This document shows, in pieces, positions 51,179-58,374 of a stretch of 64,000 bases of DNA; the stretch's first letter is position 1, and the number at the start of each line of letters is the position of its first letter. The stretch is from positions 1 through 64,000 of the forward strand of contig NZ_BOOQ01000003.1 of the NCBI RefSeq assembly GCF_016863315.1. The letters are read 5' to 3'. A program made the position numbers and the translations under genes. This DNA is from Planotetraspora silvatica (lineage in GTDB: Bacteria > Actinomycetota > Actinomycetes > Streptosporangiales > Streptosporangiaceae). A model generated the notes under the pieces. That model saw only the letters and a list, made by a program, of their open reading frames with translations, ran no database searches and was not told where the DNA came from.

Positions 51179-52705
51179 TCAGGCGCTCTTCTTGATGCCG
51201 TAGGCGTAGAACTGCGAGTTGAGCCCGTTGAGCGGGTAGCCCGACAGCGACGAGGACGCCACGACGATCTGCGGATAGAGGTAGAGCCAGTCGCTGGCCG
51301 CGTCGGCGGCGATCTGCTCGTTGACCTTCTTGAGCAGGGCCGTCTGCTGGTCGGCGGTGTCCGACTCCTCCGCCTGCTTCACCCAATCGGTCACCTGGGG
51401 GTTGTCGTATCCCCAGTAGAAGTCGGGATCGCCGTACCAGACGACGTCGCGATCGTTGACGTGCTCCTGCATCGTGGCGGCGAAGTCCCGGTTCTTGTAG
51501 ACCTTCGTGTACCACTGGTCGGCGGTGATGATGTTGATCTTCACCGTGATCCCGACCTTGGCCAGCTCCGACTTGATGAACGTCGCCGCCGTGGGGTGCG
51601 GGTCGTAGTTCGGGGTGTCGAGGGTGAACTCGAACCCGTTGGGGTAGCCCGCGTCGGTCAGTTCCTTCTTGGCGAGGGTCAGGTCGTACGGATTGACCTT
51701 CGTCAGGTCCTCGTACCACGGGTCGGTGGGCGGAACCATCGACCCGATCAGAGTGCCGTACTCGCCCCAGATGGAGTCGAGCAGCTTCTTGTTGTCGATC
51801 GCCGAGGTGATCGCCTTGCGGACGAGCGGCTTGTCGAACGGCGCCTTCCTGTCGTTGAAGGCGAGCAGGAGCTTGGTCGTCGAGTGCCCGTTGTTGACCT
51901 TGTAGTTCTGGTTGCCGCTGAACTGGGCCAGCGCGTCGGGGCTCTGCTCGCTGGTCACGACGTCGACGGCGTCGGTCAGCAGGGCGTTGTTGAGCGCGGT
52001 CGCGTCGGTGAAGTAGTGGAACACGACCTGCTTGTTGGCCGGCGCCGTGCCCCAGTAGCCCGCGAACCGGTCCAGGCTCAGCGTGGAGCCGCGCTTCCAC
52101 GTCCCCAGCTTGTACGGCCCGGTGCCGTCCTCCGAGGTCGTGAGGCTCTTCGCCTGGTCGTTGATGATCCAGACGTAGCTGAGGTTGTAGACGAACGAGA
52201 TCGACTTGCTCGCCAGCGTGACGGTGACCGTGTGGTCGTCCGGGGTCTCGATCTTCTTGATCCCGGCGAAGCTGCTCTTGCGGGCCGACTGCGAGTCGGG
52301 CGCGATGACCTTCTCGATGCTGTACTTCACGTCGGCCGACGTCAGCGCCTTGCCGGAGTGGAACTTCACGCCGTCGCGCAGGGTGAAGGTGTAGGTGAGG
52401 CCGTCCGAGCCGACCTTGTAGTCCTGCGCGAGGAGGTTGTCGACCTTGCCGTCGTCGGTCAGCCGGAACAGGCCCTCGTAGACGTTCCCGTTGAACGCCT
52501 CGGTGACGCCCTGTCCTCCGCCCTCGGTGTTGTCGAGGTTCTGCGGCTCGTAGAGGGACCCGACCTGAATCGTCGCGTCCTTGTCGTACGCGCCGGCGGT
52601 CGCGCCGCCACTACTGGAACTCGTCGAGCCCGTCCCGCCGCAGGCGGTGAGGGCGAGGGCGAGCGCCGCGGCGGCGCCGATGAGCGACGTCGTCTTCCTG
52701 TTCAC
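51179..52705 (-). CDS. Extracellular solute-binding lipoprotein, family 5
   Basis: A 508-residue lipoprotein with lipobox LALTAC followed by a Ser/Gly-rich spacer. The SBP_bac_5 fold shows LYEPQNLDNTEG, NVYEGLFRLTDDG, YTFTLRDGVKFHSGKALTSADVKYSIEKV and GTGPYKLGTWKRGSTLSL. It captures oligopeptides or similar solutes for the four genes downstream; the ligand cannot be read. First gene of the operon; its ATG follows GGAGAA. Confidence 0.93.
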   Translation of the reverse strand: MNRKTTSLIGAAAALALALTACGGTGSTSSSSGGATAGAYDKDATIQVGSLYEPQNLDNTEGGGQGVTEAFNGNVYEGLFRLTDDGKVDNLLAQDYKVGSDGLTYTFTLRDGVKFHSGKALTSADVKYSIEKVIAPDSQSARKSSFAGIKKIETPDDHTVTVTLASKSISFVYNLSYVWIINDQAKSLTTSEDGTGPYKLGTWKRGSTLSLDRFAGYWGTAPANKQVVFHYFTDATALNNALLTDAVDVVTSEQSPDALAQFSGNQNYKVNNGHSTTKLLLAFNDRKAPFDKPLVRKAITSAIDNKKLLDSIWGEYGTLIGSMVPPTDPWYEDLTKVNPYDLTLAKKELTDAGYPNGFEFTLDTPNYDPHPTAATFIKSELAKVGITVKINIITADQWYTKVYKNRDFAATMQEHVNDRDVVWYGDPDFYWGYDNPQVTDWVKQAEESDTADQQTALLKKVNEQIAADAASDWLYLYPQIVVASSSLSGYPLNGLNSQFYAYGIKKSA

Positions 52706-52777
52706 TGTTTCTCCTGGTGGCGGCCGTGCGGCCGCCTGCCGTGCGGGTGGTGCGAGGAAATGCGGGGGCGGTCTTCC

Positions 52778-53503
52778 TCAGTGCGGAAGGAAGCCACCGG
52801 TGAAGACGGGGAGCTTCTCGCCGGCCTCGACGGGAACGTCGAAGCGGTTCTGTGCCGGGGGAAGGGGACAGTTGTAATGGATCGAGAAGCCACACGGAGG
52901 CACGTAGGCCTGGTTGAAGTCGAGGACGACCGTGTCGGCTCCCGGTTCTCTGGGCACCTGGAGGAACCGGCCGCCTCCGTAGGTGACCCGCCCGTTGGTC
53001 GGATCGCCGAAGACCAGCAGCAACGTCCCGTCGTCGTCGAAGGCGCTCAGGTTGTGGAAGGCGCCGTTCAGAGTGAAGGTGATGTCGCCGGGGACCACCA
53101 GGTCACGGGTGCCGCCGTTGTCGCGGATGTGCTCGAAGGGCACCGCGCGCGCCTCGGACACCGGCGTGAAGGTCGCCTCGATCACCCATTCGGGCGCGAA
53201 CGGGAAGACGTCGACGGTGTCGAAGTGGCGGATCGCCGGGGAGTCCGCGTCCCAGAGGCGGACGCCCTGCTCGGGCTCGCCGGTCCCGATGTGCCTGCGC
53301 TTCAGTCGCGTGGCCGTCACGCTGTCCGGCCGCCCGTCGAGCGCCTCCTCGAGGGAGACCTCCGTACCGGGCGGCAGCCAGCGGGTCTCGACCAGAGCCA
53401 GGTTGCCCGTGGGCGCGGTCACCGAGGCGAGCCTGGAGGCTCGCCAGGCGTCCCAGCCGGCACGCGCGGATTCGATGGTGGATGCCGAGGCGAGTGCGGG
53501 CAT
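52778..53503 (-). CDS. DUF1684 domain-containing protein
   Basis: A 241-residue soluble protein. The DUF1684 signature sits at the C terminus: VVLDFNQAYVPPCGFSIHYNCPLPPAQNRFDVPVEAGEK, a motif shared by bacterial and archaeal members, with two conserved Cys. The N-terminal half has W-containing helix GWDAWRASRLASVTAPTG and a beta-rich middle. Function is unknown. It is transcribed toward the ABC operon, 72 bp upstream of the binding-protein gene. Confidence 0.88.
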   Translation of the reverse strand: MPALASASTIESARAGWDAWRASRLASVTAPTGNLALVETRWLPPGTEVSLEEALDGRPDSVTATRLKRRHIGTGEPEQGVRLWDADSPAIRHFDTVDVFPFAPEWVIEATFTPVSEARAVPFEHIRDNGGTRDLVVPGDITFTLNGAFHNLSAFDDDGTLLLVFGDPTNGRVTYGGGRFLQVPREPGADTVVLDFNQAYVPPCGFSIHYNCPLPPAQNRFDVPVEAGEKLPVFTGGFLPH

Positions 53504-53608
53504 GGCGGGAACGGCTCACTTCGATCGGGGGCGGGCAACTCTCGCCACCGATGCCGCAAATGCACCAATAGCGAGGTTTACGAGAATACCCGACCCGGAA
53601 AGTGGGTT

Positions 53609-54115
53609 TTAGCGGACCCCCCGGCGGCCCTTCCCCTTGGTCGTCTCCTGGGCGGGCACACCGTGGCCGGGCAGTCCCTGGTCGGGCATGCCGTGGCCAG
53701 GCAGACTCTGGCCAGGCAGTCCCTGACCGTGCACGCTCTGGCCATGCACGCTCTGGCCGTGCACGCCGCCCTGGGGCGTGCCGCCGGCCCTGGACATGCG
53801 GCTCCTCTCCCACTGGACGTACTGACCGCTCGCGCCGAGCAGCGAGGTCATCAGCCAGAGGAAGACGCCGAAGTCGTCCACGATGCCGATGCCGATGAAG
53901 AAGTCGGGGATCGCGTCGACCGGGGAGATGATGTAGGCCACCGCCAGGCCGAGCATGCCCAGCTTGCTCCGGGAGAGCCCGGGGTAGTCGCCCCTCATCG
54001 AACCGCGGATCATCCTGGGCAGCGCCCTGACCCGCGTCATCAGGCCGGGCGAACCGGGCCGGGACACCTCCTGATACGCGCGCCACGTCGCCGCCGCACG
54101 TCCCGCCTTCGCCAT
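53609..54115 (-). CDS. YkvA-family (DUF1232) membrane protein with a pentapeptide-repeat tail
   Basis: A 168-residue protein. The DUF1232 core is at about 50-95: KLGMLGLAVAYIISPVDAIPDFFIGIGIVDD, then FGVFLWLMTSLL as a second membrane segment. From residue 118 to 157 the chain is eight tandem pentapeptides (VHGQS, VHGQG, LPGQS, LPGHG, MPDQG and similar), then a basic end, KGKGRRGVR. Typical YkvA proteins stop soon after the core. GGAGG precedes the ATG. The role of the family is not known. Confidence 0.88.
   Translation of the reverse strand: MAKAGRAAATWRAYQEVSRPGSPGLMTRVRALPRMIRGSMRGDYPGLSRSKLGMLGLAVAYIISPVDAIPDFFIGIGIVDDFGVFLWLMTSLLGASGQYVQWERSRMSRAGGTPQGGVHGQSVHGQSVHGQGLPGQSLPGHGMPDQGLPGHGVPAQETTKGKGRRGVR
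53645..53764 (-). repeat. 15-bp tandem repeat encoding the YkvA tail
   Basis: Eight imperfect 15-bp units encode pentapeptides of the form [VLM][HP][GD][QH][SG]. The units nearest the N terminus are almost identical (VHGQS twice, then VHGQG); the rest diverge, so the array seems to have grown at that end. Confidence 0.85.
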
Positions 54116-54181
54116 GCCGCCACCTCCAGGAGATGAACTGCCCCCTTTGCCATCCCTTTAACGTCGCGGGTGTTCGCGCGG

Positions 54182-54258
54182 TTCCGCAGGCCCGGCGCTT
54201 CGCGGGATGCCGGGTTCGCACGGCTTCCGCAGGCCTAGCGCTTCGCGGGATGCCGGGT
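54182..54258. repeat. 34-bp direct repeat duplicating the 3' end of the depolymerase-like gene
   Basis: Copies at 54182-54215 and 54225-54258 differ at two adjacent bases. Those two bases decide whether the minus strand reads TAG (the real stop, 54235-54237) or CGG in the downstream copy. Confidence 0.85.
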
Positions 54259-55242
54259 GAAGGTTTGCAGGATGAGCCCGGTCGCGTCGAGACGCGTGGT
54301 CTTCCCGAGACTCGCCAGCGGAATGCCCCCGGGCCAGGTGTGACCGCCGCCCTCGACGACGTACGCCTCGACGGTCGCGCCGCCGGCGCAGCGGAACGTC
54401 CGCAGGACGGCGTCACCGGCGGGCTCGCTCCGCGTTGCCTGGCCGCAGCCCATCGACGCGGTCCAGCGGTCGACGGTCGTGTCGAACGACGGCAGGCGCG
54501 CCTCCCGCAGCCACGCGGGCACCTCGACGCCGCCGATCCGGGTGGGCAGGCCCACCTGCCCGCCGTCGAACGGCACGACCCGATCGGCCGTCCCGTGGAA
54601 GGTGATGATCGTGGTGGGAGTGGGGCGGGCACAGGGCCTCGCGATCGTGATGCCGCTGACCGGCGCGACCGCCGCGAGCCGTCCATGGAGGCCGCAGACG
54701 AGCGCGGCGGCCATCCCCGCGCCGTTCGACATCCCGGCGGCGAACTCCCGCGTACGGTCGACGCACAGGCTCGCCTCGATGTGGTCGAGCAGCGCCGCGG
54801 CCGCCTTCACCTCGATCTCCTGGTCACCCGGCCGGGCCCCGGCGGCCCCGCCGAAGCCTGGGATGATCCAGCCCGCCAGGCCGGACGCGGTCTCGGGGGT
54901 CACGACGACATAGCCCAGGTTCGCTCCGGCGATCGACAGGCGTGTGTAGGCGTTCTCCTGCGCCGCGTCGCTTCCCAGCCCGTGGAAGTCGAGGATGACG
55001 GGCGCCGGCGCCGTGTTGGTGAAGCCCGCAGGCATGCTCAGCAGGTAGTCGAGCCGCGTCCCGTGGACGGTCACCTGGTTTCTGCCGCCGGTGGGCGGCG
55101 GTTTTCCACAGCCTGTGGACGGCCGGCCCGCGACGGATCGCGTCGCCTGCACGGGTGAGGCCTCCGGCCGTTCGGGAGCGGGCGGCGAGCACGCGGTCAT
55201 CGCGACGCCCACCGCCACCAGGAGGGCCGAGATCCTCCGCAT
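54235..55242 (-). CDS. Lipoprotein alpha/beta hydrolase of the PHB depolymerase/feruloyl esterase type
   Basis: A 335-residue exported lipoprotein with lipobox MTAC. The hydrolase fold has ILDFHGLGSDA (oxyanion region), nucleophile elbow GMSNGAGMA (Ser), acid Asp in HGTADRVVPFDGG and His in GGGHTWPGG, a complete triad. It belongs with LpqC/polyhydroxybutyrate depolymerase family esterases. The Cys pair CGKPPP and SLCVDRTREFAAG is typical. It likely cleaves ester bonds outside the cell. GGAGG precedes the ATG. Confidence 0.9.
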   Translation of the reverse strand: MRRISALLVAVGVAMTACSPPAPERPEASPVQATRSVAGRPSTGCGKPPPTGGRNQVTVHGTRLDYLLSMPAGFTNTAPAPVILDFHGLGSDAAQENAYTRLSIAGANLGYVVVTPETASGLAGWIIPGFGGAAGARPGDQEIEVKAAAALLDHIEASLCVDRTREFAAGMSNGAGMAAALVCGLHGRLAAVAPVSGITIARPCARPTPTTIITFHGTADRVVPFDGGQVGLPTRIGGVEVPAWLREARLPSFDTTVDRWTASMGCGQATRSEPAGDAVLRTFRCAGGATVEAYVVEGGGHTWPGGIPLASLGKTTRLDATGLILQTFTRHPAKR

Positions 55243-55309
55243 CCCTGCCTCCCTGTCTCGTCGGGGTCCCCGGATCGGGGCTCACGTGTGGCTCTCCAGC
55301 GGTGGTGCG

Positions 55310-56269
55310 CTACTCCAGCGTCGGGGCCAGTTCCCGTACCGCCTGGTCGAGCGGGACGTCTCCACCGGAAAGCGGCGCGAGGACGGGGGTGTCCAGGCCG
55401 TTGGCCACATACTCCCTGATGCGGGCCCGGCAGGTGGCCGCGTCGCCGTGCACGATCAGGTCGTCGACGACCTCGTCGGGGATCGCCTTCACCGCGGCCT
55501 GCCGGTCACCGGCCGCCCACGCTTCGTGCATCGGCCGCAACACCTCGCCCCTGCCGAGCCATTCGTGGAAGGCGGCGTACACCGGGACGGTGAGGTAGCC
55601 CGCGAGCATGCGCCGTGCGACCTCCCGCACTCTGGCGGCATCCTCGCTGACCATCACGAACAGGCGCGCGATCAGCTCGGTCCGCTCTCCGAGCTCGGCC
55701 CGGACCTTCCGTACGTCCTGGGGCGAGACCCAATTGGTGATCGCGCCGTCCGCCTCCCGGGCGGCCAGGCGCAACATGCCGGGACGCAGCGCGGCCAGCA
55801 CGATCTTCGGTGGCACCGCCGGCGCCCGCTCGAGCCGGAATCCCTTCACCTCGAAGGTCTCGTAGCGCTCGGAGACCTTCTCCCCCGCCAGCGCGGCACG
55901 CAGGAACCGCAGCGTGTCACGGGTCCGCGCGTATGGCTTGGCGAACACGCCGGCGTTCCAGCGCTCCACGATCGCGGGCGACGACGCCCCGATTCCGAGG
56001 ACGAACCGCCCGGGTGCCAGATCGGCGATCGTCGCCGCGGACATGGCGAGCAGGCCGGGTCCTCGCGTCGACACCGGCACGATGGCACTGCCCAGGCGGA
56101 GGGCGGGCGCCCATTCCGCGGCCAGGGCGAGCGGGACGAATCCGTCGGCGCCGTTCACCTCGGCCGACCACGCGTCGGTGTAACCCAGCTCGGGCAACTC
56201 CGCGATGAGGGACCTGGACTCGTTCAGCGTCTCGTCGAAGAAAGGAATCGTGATGCCCCAGCGGTCCAC
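55310..56269 (-). CDS. LLM-class F420-dependent-type oxidoreductase
   Basis: About 319 residues, TIM barrel: WGITIPFFDETLNESRSLIAELPELGYTDAW, LRLGSAIVPVSTRGPGLLAMSAATIADLAPGRFVLGIGASSP and ERAPAVPPKIVLAALRPGMLRLAAREADGAI, as in actinobacterial F420-linked members (TIGR03620-like groups). Cofactor choice is inferred. GTG 56269 follows GAGG; GTG 56275 is also in frame. The TetR gene next upstream on the same strand probably controls it. Confidence 0.87.
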   Translation of the reverse strand: MDRWGITIPFFDETLNESRSLIAELPELGYTDAWSAEVNGADGFVPLALAAEWAPALRLGSAIVPVSTRGPGLLAMSAATIADLAPGRFVLGIGASSPAIVERWNAGVFAKPYARTRDTLRFLRAALAGEKVSERYETFEVKGFRLERAPAVPPKIVLAALRPGMLRLAAREADGAITNWVSPQDVRKVRAELGERTELIARLFVMVSEDAARVREVARRMLAGYLTVPVYAAFHEWLGRGEVLRPMHEAWAAGDRQAAVKAIPDEVVDDLIVHGDAATCRARIREYVANGLDTPVLAPLSGGDVPLDQAVRELAPTLE

Positions 56270-56331
56270 GGCCACCTCTTTACCGAGTCGTTTTCACCCG
56301 ACCTTACCAACCGGCCGGTATGCCTGGAGGA

Positions 56332-56979
56332 TCATGCCCGCAGCTCTCGGACAACGTCGATGAAGTCCCTGGTCACCCCCCGGATACCGGGCAGGTACGA
56401 CAAGGCGACGAGCCTGTCCACCAGGGAGACCGTACGGTCGATCAGCCGGTAGGTGCGCTCGCACTCGGGCGAGGTGTCGTGGACCCAGAAGAGCACGATG
56501 CCCATCGACAACAACCAGAGCAACTCGGGCAACTCTTCGCCCAGCGCCGAGTCGATGCGGTTCTCCGACCCGTCGACCACCTGGCGGTAGATGCCGATCG
56601 CCGACTCGCGCGCGGGCGCCGACTCCGGGCTGAAGGGGCTCAGCGGGTTGGTGGGCTCGGCCGCGTGCTTGAAGAACTTCACGGCGAACTCGTGGTAGGG
56701 CTCCGAGATCCGCACCCATTCCCGGAGCACGCCGCCGAGCCGTCCGGCGAACGACTGTTCAGCCGCCAGCACCTCGCAGCAGGCCGCCTCGTGTTCCGCC
56801 TGGGCCCGGTCGTAGTAGGCCTGGATGAGCTGTTCCTTGGACGCGAAGTAGTAGTAGGCGTTTCCCACGGATATGCCGGCTTCTGCGGCGATCGCACGCA
56901 TGGTCGTCGCCTCGAAACCGCGCTCCTTGAACAGCCGAAGGGCCGTATCGACGATCAGCTGGCGTGTCTTCTCGGCCAC
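56332..56979 (-). CDS. TetR-family regulator
   Basis: A 215-residue repressor: TRQLIVDTALRLFKERGFEATTMRAIAAEAGISVGNAYYYFASKEQ is a classic TetR DNA-binding domain, followed by a helical effector domain with an unusual CC pair (AACCEVLAAE). It is 62 bp upstream of the LLM oxidoreductase gene on the same strand and diverges from the secreted peptidase-like gene across 167 bp. Confidence 0.91.
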   Translation of the reverse strand: MAEKTRQLIVDTALRLFKERGFEATTMRAIAAEAGISVGNAYYYFASKEQLIQAYYDRAQAEHEAACCEVLAAEQSFAGRLGGVLREWVRISEPYHEFAVKFFKHAAEPTNPLSPFSPESAPARESAIGIYRQVVDGSENRIDSALGEELPELLWLLSMGIVLFWVHDTSPECERTYRLIDRTVSLVDRLVALSYLPGIRGVTRDFIDVVRELRA

Positions 56980-57146
56980 TTCGTCACTGTACGGCTTTCA
57001 CCCGTGTCCGGTCATGGACCATCCACATGATCGACGGTCGCCGGCAAATTCCGGCCCCTGGCAGGAATGATCGCGCGCGGAACGTGGCATCGATCACCAT
57101 GGCGAACTCCCCCGCCACGAACAGGCGAACAGCCATCGGGGAGCAC

Positions 57147-57833
57147 ATGGGCATACATCCGTCATGGTCGGTCCTGGCAGGTGCGGCATGCACCTTCGCG
57201 CTGCTGCTGCTCGCACGACCGAGTGAGGCCACACCTGTTTCTCGAACGCCGGCGCCCCAGGCCAGCTCGGTGCCTCTCGCGGCGGGCGCCCCCCGGTCGA
57301 CCGCCGAGGCGCCGCAACCTCCGTCACTGCCTCTCGGAGCCGATCCACCGGCCGTCGCCGAGCCGCTGGTGGGCACGTTCAGCGCGACGATCCGGACCTG
57401 GGACACCTCCGTCACGGCCGTGCGGATGGATCAGGCGGAGGCCATGCACGACCTCCTGTCCGCCGGCCTCGGCTGGAAGTCGAGCGGGCACTGCGTGGAC
57501 GCCGACCGGCGCACCTGCACGTCACTGGACGACATCAGGTACGGCACGCTCATGCAGGCCATCGATCTGAAGCGCTCGAGCGGATGCCCGATCATCGTGA
57601 CCGGAGGGACGGAGAAGGGCCACGCGGGGGGCTATTTCAGCCACAGGAACGGCTTCAAGGTCGACATCGCGCACAACGCGTGCGTCGACTCCTACATCAC
57701 CAAGACGTACCGCTTCTGGAAGGTCAGAGGAGACGGAGCCGACCTCTACCGCCCGCCCCCGGCCCCCGGTCCCCCCTCAGACCCAGACGTCTACGCCGAC
57801 GAACCCACCCACTGGGACATCCTCTTCCACTAA
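57147..57833 (+). CDS. Secreted M15/DD-peptidase-fold protein
   Basis: A 228-residue exported protein: signal peptide (WSVLAGAACTFALLLLARPSEA), a Pro/Ala-rich linker to about residue 75, then a compact domain. Zinc-peptidase features of family M15 are visible: S165-H166-RNG-FKV-D173 fits SxHxxGxAxD-type spacing (His and Asp ligands), and E219-PT-H222-W fits the ExxHW motif (catalytic Glu, third ligand). TGGTEKGHAGG before them is shared with similar secreted proteins. Likely a peptidoglycan-stem D,D- or L,D-peptidase, inferred from motif only. ATG 57147 follows GGGGAG. Its 3' flank carries the 53-bp-period array. Confidence 0.8.
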   Translation: MGIHPSWSVLAGAACTFALLLLARPSEATPVSRTPAPQASSVPLAAGAPRSTAEAPQPPSLPLGADPPAVAEPLVGTFSATIRTWDTSVTAVRMDQAEAMHDLLSAGLGWKSSGHCVDADRRTCTSLDDIRYGTLMQAIDLKRSSGCPIIVTGGTEKGHAGGYFSHRNGFKVDIAHNACVDSYITKTYRFWKVRGDGADLYRPPPAPGPPSDPDVYADEPTHWDILFH

Positions 57834-57850
57834 CCCCCCAACCAACCCGC

Positions 57851-58029
57851 CGTGATCATGCACAGGTTCGGGGATTGTGCTCGTACGCTGCACAAACACA
57901 ATTCGTGATCATGCACAGGTTCGCCTATCACTGAGCCGACCAGGCAAGACGACGAGCGTGATCATGCACAGATTCGGCGAATGCCCACCCGAGCTGGGCA
58001 CACACGCTCCGTGATCATGCACTGACGGC
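57851..58029 (+). repeat. Forward block of a 53-bp-period element array (4 copies)
   Basis: Copies of CGTGATCATGCACAGGTTCG start at 57851, 57904, 57957 and 58010, exactly 53 bp apart, leaving 33-bp intervals. The first two are identical, the third has one change, the fourth keeps only its first 13 bases. The block begins 18 bases past the M15-like gene's stop. A loose TGACCTGC-like octamer (five of eight matching) occupies positions 14-21 of each interval. Confidence 0.95.
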
Positions 58030-58042
58030 GCCTCAAGGCGCC
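58027..58042. other. Central perfect hairpin of the array
   Basis: GGCGCC-TCAA-GGCGCC: six perfect G-C pairs and a tetraloop, in the 60-bp gap where the two repeat blocks meet head to head. Confidence 0.75.
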
Positions 58043-58089
58043 CGTACGGCCCGAGCGCGCACAATCAGATCTCGCACGCATCACCAACC

Positions 58090-58374
58090 CAGGAGCGTGC
58101 ATGATCGCGCACGACATTCACCCTGATCCGCGCAAGCATCCAGGAAAGCGTGCATGATCACGCGGGGCATTTCCCCAGGCCATCCAGGCAATCCACGAAC
58201 CTATGCATGATCACGGATCGCGTTCGCGCAGGTCAACCACTCACCGGCCGAACCTGTGCATGATCACGGCCGATGTCGCCGCAGGTCAGGCGCAATCTCT
58301 CCGAACCTATGCATGATCACGCGCGGGGGGTGTGCAGGTCACACCCACCGCGCACGAACTTGTGCATGATCACG
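58090..58374 (-). repeat. Inverted block of the 53-bp-period array (6 copies), ending in the asd stop codon
   Basis: The same element, on the minus strand, starts (left edge) at 58090, 58143, 58196, 58249, 58302 and 58355, again 53 bp apart. The copy at 58249 is an exact reverse complement of the forward copies; 58196, 58302 and 58355 have one change each; 58143 and 58090 are decayed. In the intervals after 58196, 58249 and 58302 the octamer GCAGGTCA is exact and always at positions 13-20; it is 6/8 and 4/8 in the two preceding intervals. The last copy overlaps the asd TGA (58370-58372). Confidence 0.95.

Noticed and set aside
57851-58374. CRISPR array
   Set aside because: A 20-bp repeat with 33-bp intervals invites the idea, but the repeats are too short, occur in two opposite orientations, the intervals share a conserved octamer at a fixed position, and there are no cas genes in the window.
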